Position numbers and translations under genes: made by a program
Notes under the pieces: generated by a model
The model's database searches: none
Told to the model about the DNA's origin: nothing
What the model saw: only the letters and a program-made list of their open reading frames with translations
In this document: one piece after another, positions 18,629-26,733 of the stretch
How the letters are laid out: each line of letters opens with the position of its first letter
Numbering within the stretch: position 1 is the first letter of the stretch
NCBI RefSeq assembly: GCF_001468065.1
Contig: NZ_LNYZ01000020.1
Span: forward strand, 1-64,000
DNA length: 64,000 nucleotides
From: Legionella steigerwaltii
Lineage (GTDB): Bacteria > Pseudomonadota > Gammaproteobacteria > Legionellales > Legionellaceae
Direction: 5' to 3'

Positions 18629-19582
18629 TTGAAACGCCTTGTTATTTGGGATAAGATCGCGCGAAAAATAACAGGTACTGTAGCCATGCCGCTAATTGTT
18701 AATTTATCATCCATTCATGCTTTATATCCAATAAGTACATCTGTCCAATCATTTGAAGATATTTGCGATCAATATTCTACCGGTTGTTTCAGTTCGTGTT
18801 CCAGTTTTTTTCAATCATGGACAAACTATGCTTGGCTTATGTATCAATTGAGTAGAAATGATTCTAAATTAATTCAGCCTTATCGCCTAGGTAAACTGAC
18901 TACAGAACAATTTCTCGAACGTTTATTGCATATTTTCTCTTTTCTTGAGGATGCAACTCCTAAGTCTGGTGAAATGGAACGGTTGAAGAGCAAGCAGTTG
19001 TATTCTAAGACTTTTGAAAAGATGCTTTTGGAAGAGGCTTGGAATTCACAAATTGGTTGGGATAAGAAAAAAGCGAATTATCTTTATGCATTAATTCATG
19101 AAGCACAACGAAGTGATTTAACAGATGAAAAGTCGCAGGCATCAGAGTCTCGGCCTAAACCTAAAATGGATCCTATTTATTTCATAGCCAACACCAATGA
19201 ATTGCATGTGTTACAGATTCTCAATATGTTGCGAAAAGAATATCCATCCATCAGTTTTTATCGGGATGTCGATGTAAGTATTAAAGAAGATCAAACCCCA
19301 GTTGAAATTGCGCCAGGCATATTTCTTTGTTTGTCTTATCGCTACCAACTGTTTAAAACACTAGACGAAACCCAAACGATGAATCCTGGTTCAACAATGT
19401 CTTTACTGAATTATTTGGTCACCAAACAACTTAAAGATGTCCCTGTTTCTGAATTTCGTGTGATTAGCCAACACCAAGCTGATTTAGTTGAGGCGCTGAG
19501 AGTAGGCATTGATGCAGATCATATGTATCAAGCAGAAGATTATTTTGCAGCACAAACTACCAGTTTGAAGAAAACGAATTAA
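18629..19582 (+). CDS. Protein of unknown function coupled to a peptide deformylase
   Basis: I do not recognise a family. The protein is ~318 residues with no signal peptide. The N-terminal half carries a short Cys/Ser-rich segment, CSSCSSFF-like, around residues 50-58. The second half looks alpha/beta (PIYFIANTNELHVLQILNMLRKEYP, then FLCLSYRYQLF). TTG 18629 is preferred because AAGGGAAGG lies 7 bases upstream; the open frame continues to a TTG at 18602. Its stop is 7 bases before the deformylase start, so the two are almost certainly co-transcribed. Confidence 0.65.
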   Translation: MKRLVIWDKIARKITGTVAMPLIVNLSSIHALYPISTSVQSFEDICDQYSTGCFSSCSSFFQSWTNYAWLMYQLSRNDSKLIQPYRLGKLTTEQFLERLLHIFSFLEDATPKSGEMERLKSKQLYSKTFEKMLLEEAWNSQIGWDKKKANYLYALIHEAQRSDLTDEKSQASESRPKPKMDPIYFIANTNELHVLQILNMLRKEYPSISFYRDVDVSIKEDQTPVEIAPGIFLCLSYRYQLFKTLDETQTMNPGSTMSLLNYLVTKQLKDVPVSEFRVISQHQADLVEALRVGIDADHMYQAEDYFAAQTTSLKKTN

Positions 19583-19589
19583 ACAATAT

Positions 19590-20255
19590 ATGAGCAGTCT
19601 ACGTTTAAGTATCGTGTTATTTTTTTTCCTCATAGGGAGTTCAACGAGTATGGCGATGGATATAGTCACTATAGAGCAGCCTGAATATCATCGGGTTTTA
19701 AAAAATAAAGCTCAAGAAGTTCAGTTTCCTTTATGCCAGGCAGATAAAGATTTAATTGCGGCAATGAAAAGTAAATTGCATGGATTGGGCGGCGTTGGTT
19801 TGGCCGCGCCTCAAGTTAATGTTCCGCGAAGAATCATTGCGATTTATATTCCTGAAGAGGCGACTTTACTGCGGGATAATGTTAAAAAATTCTATCCCAT
19901 GCACATTATGATTAATCCAAGTTACGAGCCTGTTGCAGGTTCTGGAGTGTATTACGATTTTGAAGGGTGTTACTCGGTTTCCAGTAAGTCTGGAAAGGTA
20001 CCTCGTTATGAGCAGATCGCAGTGAGCTACTATGATGAGTTGGGTCAGTTTCATCAACAAATTGAAGAAGGATTTTATGCGCGGGTTTTACAGCATGAAA
20101 TTGATCACTTAAATGGTTTTTTAATTCTTGACAGGCTTACTCCTGATTGTATTCAGGGGTCTGTGGAAGAAATGATGGCTTTGCGACGTGCATCGTTACC
20201 TCCAGAAAAAAGAATTATTTTTGATCAGGTCCTTGCGAAAAAAGCAAAAAAATAG
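19590..20255 (+). CDS. Peptide deformylase with a signal-peptide-like N-terminus
   Basis: A metallohydrolase that removes formyl groups from N-terminal methionine. All three catalytic motifs are present: GVGLAAPQ (68-75), EGCYS (125-129, versus the usual EGCLS) and HEIDH (169-173), which bind the metal through Cys127, His169 and His173. From 19590 the protein begins with a textbook Sec signal (LRLSIVLFFFLIGSS, then MAMD), which is odd for an enzyme acting on nascent chains. A cytoplasmic form could start at ATG 19650, where GGGAG lies 9 bases upstream. The 19590 ATG has no Shine-Dalgarno but would be coupled to the preceding gene. It may be a secondary deformylase; a housekeeping def next to fmt is expected elsewhere. 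Confidence 0.85.
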   Translation: MSSLRLSIVLFFFLIGSSTSMAMDIVTIEQPEYHRVLKNKAQEVQFPLCQADKDLIAAMKSKLHGLGGVGLAAPQVNVPRRIIAIYIPEEATLLRDNVKKFYPMHIMINPSYEPVAGSGVYYDFEGCYSVSSKSGKVPRYEQIAVSYYDELGQFHQQIEEGFYARVLQHEIDHLNGFLILDRLTPDCIQGSVEEMMALRRASLPPEKRIIFDQVLAKKAKK

Positions 20256-20293
20256 GCGGGCAAGTGGTCGGAATCCCAAAAAAGATTGATTTT

Positions 20294-22147
20294 TTAGATT
20301 ATTTTTCCGCCATGATAATTCGCGTTACCCTTTAATAGTTCCGTTAAATTTTGGGCAGGTAGCTGTATTTTTGCTTGTTGATAGCCTGTTTCGATAATGT
20401 CTTTAAATTTTTTAAAATCCAAAATTCCGTATTTGTCTACTTTTAAAGTAATACCGTAATCCGACATGGCCATCATTTTTGCAGTATTTTGGTGGGAACT
20501 GATGGTTAAGAGCCGCAGTACTAGTTCACCTAAGTTAATCGGGAGTATGGATTCTTTTCCCATGAATTTATTGTAAAGCAATTTCCAACCAGAAAGCGAA
20601 TAGGGTAATGGAGCCAATTTGAAGGAGTTAGTATTGCAAATATTAGAGGCAATAATTTTGCTGCAATGGGAGTACTGTCTCATAACATCAGTGGGTATAT
20701 TATTAAGTACTCCACCATCAATAAGTAATTTGTCATGAAAAGATACTGGGGGATAGATAAAAGGTAGAGAAATACTGGAGCGAATTGACTCCCATAACAA
20801 CCCTCGATCATGAACATATAAATTTTGGCTTACCAAATCTGTTGATACACAAAAATAGTTAAGCCATAAATCTTCAATTTTACTGTTTTCACCATAAAGT
20901 TCGATCAAACTGTCTGTTGCCCTTCTTCCTGTAGCAATTGCAATGTATGGGAAGGTAAAATCAATCTTAGCTCCCTTGATCAAATAATCTTCGACCAATC
21001 TCAATAGATCATTTGAAGTATATCCCATAGCAAAAGCGGCAGCGAGCATAGCTCCCATACTTGTTCCGGCAATATAGTCTACGGGTATCTTTCTTTCTTC
21101 TAACAAGCGATAAACGCCTATATGGGCAAGACCCCGGGCGCCTCCACCGCTGAGTACTAGAGAAATGGTATTGTCAGTAAAGATGCGCATCATTCGTGAA
21201 ATGCCTGCTTCAGTGTTGCTTCGCACGTGAAAGTGGGAATTTACAGTGCGCTTTTCTAGCCAATTTTGTGTATTTTGAGGTGGGTTTGCTGTGTGATGTA
21301 GGAGCACTAATACATTTCGCTTAACAAAATTATGTTGCATATTTAATACATAATTTTCTATTTCAGACAGTTCGGAATCATGTTCTTCTGCGAGTACTAG
21401 GAAAGCAATTGAATCTGCTTGATGTACACAAAATTTAGTCCAACTTGTTATCGTTTCGTCAGCCAGGTAAAAAATAAAGGAGTATTCCTCTTCGAGTTGG
21501 TTAATCCATAAAATTCCTTCATTACTCATGTTTCCATTCGCATCCACGAGGTTTTTTCTATTTTTCAAGTGACCACTGGTTAATAAAAGAATTTTTTCCC
21601 CATAAGAGAATTGGAACATCATTTCCTGTAATTTAAATTCTAGGTCATATATCGGTCTTACAGGAATCAGAGCGATTGATTTATTGCGTGAGGCTGCTGA
21701 ATGAATACCTTGCAGTGAGCTAGTTAATCGTTTAATCGTGAACTGGGTTATTTTATTTAAAAGTTCTGGGTAGGATTTGGATAATTTTAAAAAATTGTTT
21801 TTTGATAATTTTAAGATGATGCTGTCTCGCAAGGTGTAAACATTTGCGGAGCGGGGCAAATCAGACAAAAGTGCCATTTCTCCGATGATTGCTCCCTCAT
21901 GTAACTCGCCTTGATAGGTTACATTCCCTTCTGTATCTGTTATTTGATAATAGAGGCGTCCCTTAATTAGAATGTAAAGATCATTCATATTTTCCCCCTT
22001 TTTAATCAAAAGGGAGTCGCCAGCTTGAGATTCTATTTCCAAGACACGAGAAAGTTTTAAAAGACAAGCCTTACTCATAGAGCTGAACGGTTCATATTGC
22101 TTAATGAACTCGTAAATCTCTTTTGTTGTGAATAAGGGCTCATTCAT
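20294..22147 (-). CDS. Patatin-like phospholipase with cyclic-nucleotide-binding domain (NTE type)
   Basis: A 617-residue protein related to neuropathy target esterase. Residues ~15-140 form a CAP_ED/cNMP-binding domain (LYILIKGRLYYQ, GAIIGEMALLSDLPRSANV, the phosphate cassette). Residues ~170-320 are a linker domain. The patatin lipase domain starts near 330 with the oxyanion motif GGGARG (~333), the nucleophile elbow GTSMG (~361-365), and the catalytic Asp in DGGVLNN (~475). It would hydrolyse phospholipid or lysophospholipid acyl esters, possibly gated by a nucleotide. No signal peptide. It converges with the deformylase 38 bp away and stands alone. Confidence 0.9.
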   Translation of the reverse strand: MNEPLFTTKEIYEFIKQYEPFSSMSKACLLKLSRVLEIESQAGDSLLIKKGENMNDLYILIKGRLYYQITDTEGNVTYQGELHEGAIIGEMALLSDLPRSANVYTLRDSIILKLSKNNFLKLSKSYPELLNKITQFTIKRLTSSLQGIHSAASRNKSIALIPVRPIYDLEFKLQEMMFQFSYGEKILLLTSGHLKNRKNLVDANGNMSNEGILWINQLEEEYSFIFYLADETITSWTKFCVHQADSIAFLVLAEEHDSELSEIENYVLNMQHNFVKRNVLVLLHHTANPPQNTQNWLEKRTVNSHFHVRSNTEAGISRMMRIFTDNTISLVLSGGGARGLAHIGVYRLLEERKIPVDYIAGTSMGAMLAAAFAMGYTSNDLLRLVEDYLIKGAKIDFTFPYIAIATGRRATDSLIELYGENSKIEDLWLNYFCVSTDLVSQNLYVHDRGLLWESIRSSISLPFIYPPVSFHDKLLIDGGVLNNIPTDVMRQYSHCSKIIASNICNTNSFKLAPLPYSLSGWKLLYNKFMGKESILPINLGELVLRLLTISSHQNTAKMMAMSDYGITLKVDKYGILDFKKFKDIIETGYQQAKIQLPAQNLTELLKGNANYHGGKII

Positions 22148-22169
22148 ATTTTATTGTTAATGATTTAAA

Positions 22170-22358
22170 TTAATTATTTTGATTATAGACATTGTTTTTG
22201 GTTAAGGAGAAACTGCCTTGCCACGCTAAAGTCCTTAAATAGGCAATTGAGTTTTGATATTGTTTATACCAGGAACAAAGAGGGGCTGTGTTACACCCTG
22301 TTTCTTGATGTTCAAGCAGTAATCTCAATCTACCTAAGTGGATTTCAATTGGTAACAT
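22170..22358 (-). CDS. Possible small unknown protein
   Basis: A 62-residue frame from ATG 22358 (81 aa if a TTG at 22415 is used), with a plausible amphipathic composition, two cysteines and several Trp/Tyr. It has no recognisable domain and no good Shine-Dalgarno. It lies in the otherwise gene-free 367-bp gap between the phospholipase and the bufferin promoter. It could be a short real gene or chance. Confidence 0.3.
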   Translation of the reverse strand: MLPIEIHLGRLRLLLEHQETGCNTAPLCSWYKQYQNSIAYLRTLAWQGSFSLTKNNVYNQNN

Positions 22359-22423
22359 AGATGAGCGTGTGATGCATTGATGTGGGGAATTTTTGGGAAA
22401 ACCATTATTTTTCAAAGGTAACT

Positions 22424-22452
22424 TGACAAAATTAAATATTACTTTCTAAAAT
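22424..22452 (+). promoter_or_regulatory. Sigma-70 promoter of the bufferin operon
   Basis: TTGACA (22424-22429) and TAAAAT (22447-22452) are separated by exactly 17 bases. This is the best consensus promoter in the window, about 60 bases before the precursor start codon. No obvious operator palindrome is seen around it. Confidence 0.7.
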
Positions 22453-22514
22453 GCAAGTGGCTAAATTATATTTTGCCTATTGTTATATAACTAACTCTAA
22501 AAGGAATTATGTAA

Positions 22515-22766
22515 ATGAATAAATTACAATTAACAGGCGTTGCTCTTGCAATTGGTGCTGCTTCAATGTTTGCTGTTGCTCCAGCTTTTGCTGCTGATGC
22601 TGCTTCTGGTATGGTAAAATGCCAAGGTGGTAATGCATGTAAAGGTCAAGGCGCTTGCAAATCTGCTAACAACGCTTGTAAAGGCCAAAATTCTTGCAAA
22701 GGCAAAGGCATGAGCGAAATGTCTAAAGAAGATTGCCAAAAAGCTGGTGGTACTGTTGTTGAATAA
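22515..22766 (+). CDS. bufA: Bufferin-type Cys-rich exported precursor peptide (BufA2-like)
   Basis: An 83-residue precursor. Residues 1-27 are a Sec signal peptide (MNKLQLTGVALAIGAA, ending AFA-A). The mature part is Gly/Lys/Ala-rich with six cysteines (36, 42, 48, 55, 61, 74), four of them in repeated ACKGQ/ACKSA/SCKGK units, and ends in a DC-QKAGGTVV tail. Bufferins are ribosomally made, post-translationally modified periplasmic peptides. In characterised examples an MNIO enzyme converts core Cys residues to thiooxazole-type rings and the product binds copper. Here the MNIO gene and its partner follow directly. Function in metal storage or buffering is inferred from family and context. GGA lies 9 bases before the start. 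Confidence 0.85.
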   Translation: MNKLQLTGVALAIGAASMFAVAPAFAADAASGMVKCQGGNACKGQGACKSANNACKGQNSCKGKGMSEMSKEDCQKAGGTVVE

Positions 22767-22789
22767 TTTCCACTGAGCATTGCGTTACT

Positions 22790-22825
22790 CCAGGCATGTA
22801 TTGCATGCCTGGTTTCACATTTTTT
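22790..22825 (+). terminator. Attenuator-like terminator inside the bufferin operon
   Basis: CCAGGCATG (22790-22798) pairs with CATGCCTGG (22804-22812) across a 5-base loop, followed by tttcacatttttt. It sits between precursor and maturase, only 28 bases before the maturase ATG. Partial read-through would give more precursor than enzyme. Confidence 0.65.
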
Positions 22826-22839
22826 CTCGGATTTGATAT

Positions 22840-23703
22840 ATGGATAGCCCACAATATAAAGTGACTCAAAAAATGCCTTTTCTAGGCTTTGGATTGGGAT
22901 TACGACCTGATTATTATGATGAAATCTTAACGAAAAAACCTAATTTGGATTGGTTTGAGATACTCACCGAAAATTATATGGTTCCGGGCGGAAAACCTCT
23001 GTATTATCTTGACCAAATACGAGCCCACTATCCTATAGTGATGCATGGTGTTTCTCTTTCATTAGGCAGTACAGATCCCCTGGATAGAGAATATTTAAAG
23101 CAACTGAAGGAATTAGCGGTTCGGGTCGAACCAGTATGGATTTCAGATCATTTATGCTGGACCGGGGTTAACGGGATTAATGCCCATGATTTATTACCTA
23201 TTCCTTATACGTATGAGGCAGTAAACCACGTTGTTTCACGTATTCAGCAGGTACAGGATTTTTTAGGACGTCCTATTTTAATTGAAAACGTATCCAGCTA
23301 CCTTACTTACAAACAATCTGAAATGTCTGAATGGGAATTTATACTCGAAATTGTAAGACAAGCGGGTTGTTATATTTTATTAGATGTAAATAATATTTAT
23401 GTTAGTTCTGTAAATCATCAGTTTAATCCTATGGATTATATTATTTCTATGCCTTCAGAGTGCATAGCTCAGATCCATTTAGCGGGCCACTCGAATCAGG
23501 GTGATTACATTATCGATACCCATGATGCACCCGTTATTCAACCCGTTTGGGATCTTTATGCAGCAACATTGCAACGTCTAGGACCCATATCAACGATGAT
23601 TGAACGTGATGATCATATGCCTCCTTTTGCTGAGTTGCTTGCGGAAATAAATCATGCAAGGCGAATTGCAGAATCCATTTTGGTTGAAGAGGTGCTTGTA
23701 TGA
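22840..23703 (+). CDS. bufB: MNIO/DUF692 family bufferin maturase
   Basis: A 287-residue TIM-barrel multinuclear non-heme iron-dependent oxidase. The conserved metal-ligand segments are present in order: FGLGLR at the N-terminus, MHGVSLSLG (His69), ISDHLCW, HDLLPIPYT, ENVSSY, LLDVNNIYVSS, HLAGH, DTHDAPV and MIERDDHMP. MNIO enzymes oxidise Cys residues of partner peptides; here the obvious substrate is the exported Cys-rich peptide encoded 73 bases upstream. The enzyme itself has no signal peptide, so modification would precede export. Its stop overlaps the next start by 4 bases (ATGA), showing tight coupling. No strong Shine-Dalgarno is visible. Confidence 0.92.
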   Translation: MDSPQYKVTQKMPFLGFGLGLRPDYYDEILTKKPNLDWFEILTENYMVPGGKPLYYLDQIRAHYPIVMHGVSLSLGSTDPLDREYLKQLKELAVRVEPVWISDHLCWTGVNGINAHDLLPIPYTYEAVNHVVSRIQQVQDFLGRPILIENVSSYLTYKQSEMSEWEFILEIVRQAGCYILLDVNNIYVSSVNHQFNPMDYIISMPSECIAQIHLAGHSNQGDYIIDTHDAPVIQPVWDLYAATLQRLGPISTMIERDDHMPPFAELLAEINHARRIAESILVEEVLV

Positions 23704-24482
23704 CCGAGCTTTCGCAGTTACAAGATCAATTTCAAAAATTTTTATTATCAGATCACATTGGGATTCATGATTCTATTGTTCAAACGGAATTGGTTTCAGT
23801 AGATACTCGCTTAGGTATTTATCGTGATGCGTATAAACTCAGGCTGATTGAAAGTTTGAGTACCAATTTTTCTGCTTTATATGCTTACTTAGGTACTGAA
23901 GAGTTTAATAAGTTATCGACTTATTATATTGATGCCCATCCTTCTTGTTATCGTTCTATTCGTTGGTATGGTGACTTATTGTCTGAGTTTATTAAGCTCA
24001 ATTACCCACAATATCCCTATTTGGCTGAGCTTGCTGATTTTGAATGGAAAATGTGTCTGGCTTTTGACTCTGCTGATACAGAGGTAGTCCGTGTTGAAGA
24101 CATGGCTGTTGTCCCCCCCGAAGCATGGGCAAATTTACAGTTTGTTCTTCATCCGTCCCTGCAACGAATCAATTATTTTTGGAATGCAGTTCCTCTTTGG
24201 CAAGCCTTAACTCATGATCATGAGTTACCTGAATTGCAACAAAATGCGGCACCTATACCTTGGGTTTTATGGCGTGCGCCAGAATATATGCTTCGATTTT
24301 ACAGCCTGTCTCAAGAAGAAGCTTGGCTTTTGGATGGTTTATTGCAAGGGTTATCTTTTGGAGCTCTTTGCGAGGGACTTTGTCAGTGGGTAAAACCTGA
24401 AGAGGTAGGAATGAGTGCTGCTTCTTATCTTAAGGGGTGGATACAAAACGGTATGTTGTCGCAATTATTGATTGCAGATTAA
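23700..24482 (+). CDS. bufC: BufC/HvfC-type partner protein (DUF2063)
   Basis: A 260-residue protein with the N-terminal DUF2063 domain that accompanies MNIO enzymes. The diagnostic segment is RLGIYRDAYKLRLIESLS, then FSALYAYLGTEEFNKL and HPSCYRSIRWYGD. This domain is thought to recognise the precursor or assist the MNIO enzyme. Residues ~110-260 form the second, less conserved half. It is soluble, with no signal. Translation is coupled to bufB by a 4-base overlap. The membrane DoxX-like bufD gene found in many such operons is absent; a repeat and a DedA gene on the other strand follow. Confidence 0.9.
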   Translation: MTELSQLQDQFQKFLLSDHIGIHDSIVQTELVSVDTRLGIYRDAYKLRLIESLSTNFSALYAYLGTEEFNKLSTYYIDAHPSCYRSIRWYGDLLSEFIKLNYPQYPYLAELADFEWKMCLAFDSADTEVVRVEDMAVVPPEAWANLQFVLHPSLQRINYFWNAVPLWQALTHDHELPELQQNAAPIPWVLWRAPEYMLRFYSLSQEEAWLLDGLLQGLSFGALCEGLCQWVKPEEVGMSAASYLKGWIQNGMLSQLLIAD

Positions 24483-24519
24483 TGATGATGCGATCGCTGC
24501 ACTTGCAGGTAATCAAAAA

Positions 24520-24605
24520 GTAGCCTGGGTGAAGGCAAAGCCGTAACCAGAGTTTCAGATAAATCAGGCCCGATCCCGGGTTCCGCTTCGCTTCACCCAG
24601 GCTAC
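24520..24605. repeat. Dispersed palindromic element, copy 5
   Basis: Complete copy with gaaggcaaag-type left arm and cgcttcgcttc right arm; the CCCGGG of the left arm is degraded to CCAGAG. It lies between the convergent bufC and DedA genes. Confidence 0.9.
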
Positions 24606-24629
24606 AATTTAGTGATAGCTCAGGTCCTC

Positions 24630-25277
24630 TCAGTCAGAACCAGCTCGTTTGTGGCTCAATAAAGTAAGAATGGGCGGTAAAATAGAAATAAAAATTATGC
24701 CATAAATGACTACGGAGAAATTTTCTTTTACTATAGGAATTGAACCTAGGAAATAACCTAAACTTAACAGACTCGCAATCCAAATTAAGGCACTGATCAA
24801 ATTGTATAGTGAGAAATGAACGACTCGCATGGTTCCTATGCCAGCAACAAAAGGAGCGAAGGTGCGTATGATTGGAAGGAAACGAGCAAAAATTATCGTT
24901 TTCCCACCATGCTTCTCATAAAATGCATGAGTTTCCTGTAAATGTTTTTTATTAAGCAACCAGGATTTATCTGTAGAAAAAATACGTGGCCCAAGCATGC
25001 GACCAACTAAGAAATTGATTTGATTTCCTAAAACTGAAGCAAGAAAAAGCAGTAGAAATAAGATTGAAATACTTAATGGATTTCCAGATTGGGCTGCAAT
25101 ACTGCCGGCAGCAAAAAGTAAGGAATCTCCAGGTAAAAAAGGTGTCACGATAAGACCAGTTTCACAGAAAATCACCGCAAATAATAGAAAATAGGTCCAA
25201 AATCCATAAGTTGAAACAATGGCATTTAAATAAACATCAACGTGAATTATATAATCAAAAAAATTGTTTAAATGCAT
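24630..25277 (-). CDS. DedA-family inner membrane protein
   Basis: A 215-residue multi-span protein of the DedA/SNARE-associated family, which includes undecaprenyl-phosphate or phospholipid flippases. Hallmarks are CETGLIVTPFLPGDSLLFAAG, the conserved Gly-rich re-entrant region LGNQINFLVGRMLG, and the signature FARFLPIIRTFAPFVAGIGTM. At least five hydrophobic segments follow one another up to the basic C-terminus. It would sit in the inner membrane and help maintain lipid carriers and proton-motive force. It is alone between a repeat and the divergent VOC gene. Confidence 0.9.
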   Translation of the reverse strand: MHLNNFFDYIIHVDVYLNAIVSTYGFWTYFLLFAVIFCETGLIVTPFLPGDSLLFAAGSIAAQSGNPLSISILFLLLFLASVLGNQINFLVGRMLGPRIFSTDKSWLLNKKHLQETHAFYEKHGGKTIIFARFLPIIRTFAPFVAGIGTMRVVHFSLYNLISALIWIASLLSLGYFLGSIPIVKENFSVVIYGIIFISILPPILTLLSHKRAGSD

Positions 25278-25460
25278 TTTATACTATGAAATTGAGTTAA
25301 ATAGGGTAAATATTCTTACATACTTATTTCTTAATTAATATAAATTTTATATTATTTAGAGTGAGTCTGTTTTCTCTCTTATAAAATAGACCATTTACAG
25401 AGAGTTTGTGGTTGAGAAGATTTATTTCAAGAAAAATTAAAAAATAATAAGAAACCATCC

Positions 25461-25895
25461 ATGAATACTTTATTTCATCTCGCTTTCCCCATCCACGATC
25501 TTGCATTGGCAAAGGATTTTTATCATCATAAATTAGGTTTTTCATTAGGGCGTGAATCAGAGCATGCTTTAATTTTAAAATTTGGCAGCCATCAAATCGT
25601 TGCACATAAAATTGATATCCTTCCTCCACCTCAAGAGAGCATCTATCCAAGACATTTTGGTTTGATTTTTCTTGAACATGAAGAGTTCGATGCTTTTTTG
25701 GCAAAAATTAAAAAACAGCAAATTCCCTTTGAAATTCCGCTAAAAACTCGATTTAAAGGTACTCGTATTGAACATCAATCTTTTTTCTTGAAAGATCCCA
25801 GCAATAATTTGCTTGAGTTTAAATACTACCAGTTTGATTCCGCCATTTTTGGTGAGCAAGATTTTAAAAGAATTGGTGAATCATCTCAGGAGTGA
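25461..25895 (+). CDS. VOC-family (glyoxalase/dioxygenase-fold) protein
   Basis: A 144-residue protein of the vicinal-oxygen-chelate superfamily. MNTLFHLAFPIHDLALAKDFY has the first metal-ligand His and the usual beta-alpha start. HFGLIFLEHEEFDAFLAKI begins the second beta-alpha-beta-beta-beta unit. SFFLKDPSNNLLEFKYY is the typical closing strand with the Glu ligand. It resembles ring-cleavage dioxygenase-like or bleomycin/fosfomycin resistance-like stand-alone proteins; substrate unknown. The start lacks a clear Shine-Dalgarno but matches the family N-terminus. An open frame on the opposite strand (25324-25704) is a shadow. Confidence 0.85.
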   Translation: MNTLFHLAFPIHDLALAKDFYHHKLGFSLGRESEHALILKFGSHQIVAHKIDILPPPQESIYPRHFGLIFLEHEEFDAFLAKIKKQQIPFEIPLKTRFKGTRIEHQSFFLKDPSNNLLEFKYYQFDSAIFGEQDFKRIGESSQE

Positions 25896-25903
25896 GTTCA
25901 AAA

Positions 25904-25950
25904 CCCCCTCATCCGCCCGATGAGCACCTTCTCCCCATGGGGAGAAGGGA
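25904..25950. repeat. GC-rich dispersed repeat, second copy of the 141-186 unit
   Basis: CCCTCATCCGCCC, then GAGCACCTTCTCCCC followed by ggggagaaggg, matches the unit at 141-186 closely. It forms a ctccccatgggg hairpin between the convergent VOC and YiiX-like genes and may act as a terminator. Confidence 0.7.
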
Positions 25951-25956
25951 AAATCC

Positions 25957-26571
25957 TTACTCTGTAGCAATATAAAACATAGGATTCACTTTCGGCGAAC
26001 GAGCAAAATCTGCTGGTGCTATAAATCCTTCTTGGTTGTAATCGATAGTAATACCAATGGATTTATAGCAAATAGCAACGTATTCAGAACAAATAAATGC
26101 ATGCGGCGAAGTAACTTCGGGACTTGTATTGTCAAAACCAAAAGCATCCATTCCTATTCTTGCAGCGATTTTAAGAATTTCCTCAGTGTTATAAGGATAG
26201 CCAAGCAAATCAACTGCTTGTTTTGATAGATTTGCAAGAGAGTCACCCGGAAAACCCTGATAACGTGCCACCATTAACTTTCCTGGGTATCCTTGGCCGC
26301 TTCCATTATAATTATGCACATAATTGCTTAAAGGAACGGTACGTACTCCAATGGTCTCAACACTTTCCATGACCATGATTCGATCAATTGATTCCAGACG
26401 CACAATAAATGCGATATGACTCCACACACTATTTGTTGCCCCTTTAATCATTGAAGACATTAAAGAGCTTCCTGAAGCAAATAAAAGATCCCCTGTTTTT
26501 ATTGTATCTCTTATTTGTTCATAACTACTTGTGTTTACATTAGGAAAATCTTCTTTAGGGAAACCATCCAT
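25957..26571 (-). CDS. YiiX/YebB-like permuted NlpC/P60 cysteine hydrolase
   Basis: A 204-residue protein with the circularly permuted papain-fold arrangement: IKTGDLLFASGSS, then the catalytic His in SVWSHIAFIV (about residue 52), and the catalytic Cys later in AFICSEYVA (about residue 165). Such enzymes cleave peptidoglycan or other amide bonds. No signal peptide is visible, which leaves open a cytoplasmic or translocated role. AGGAG lies 8 bases before the ATG. It stands alone, converging with the VOC gene across a repeat. Confidence 0.75.
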   Translation of the reverse strand: MDGFPKEDFPNVNTSSYEQIRDTIKTGDLLFASGSSLMSSMIKGATNSVWSHIAFIVRLESIDRIMVMESVETIGVRTVPLSNYVHNYNGSGQGYPGKLMVARYQGFPGDSLANLSKQAVDLLGYPYNTEEILKIAARIGMDAFGFDNTSPEVTSPHAFICSEYVAICYKSIGITIDYNQEGFIAPADFARSPKVNPMFYIATE

Positions 26572-26733
26572 AGCTACTGCTCCTGGGGTATTAGAGAATA
26601 ATGATCAATATAACCTGTGCCTGCAGCTTTTAAAAGTTTAAAAAATCACTTACAGTTTATGCGCAAGTTGAATAACAGTTTCGGTAATCTTACAATATTT
26701 TTTCAAGCGTAGTTTTTTAGTCAAGGATGTTTT

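Noticed and set aside
25324..25704. Minus-strand frame of 126 codons opposite the VOC gene
   Set aside because: It overlaps the VOC gene antisense over most of its length. The VOC gene shows clear family motifs; the antisense product does not.
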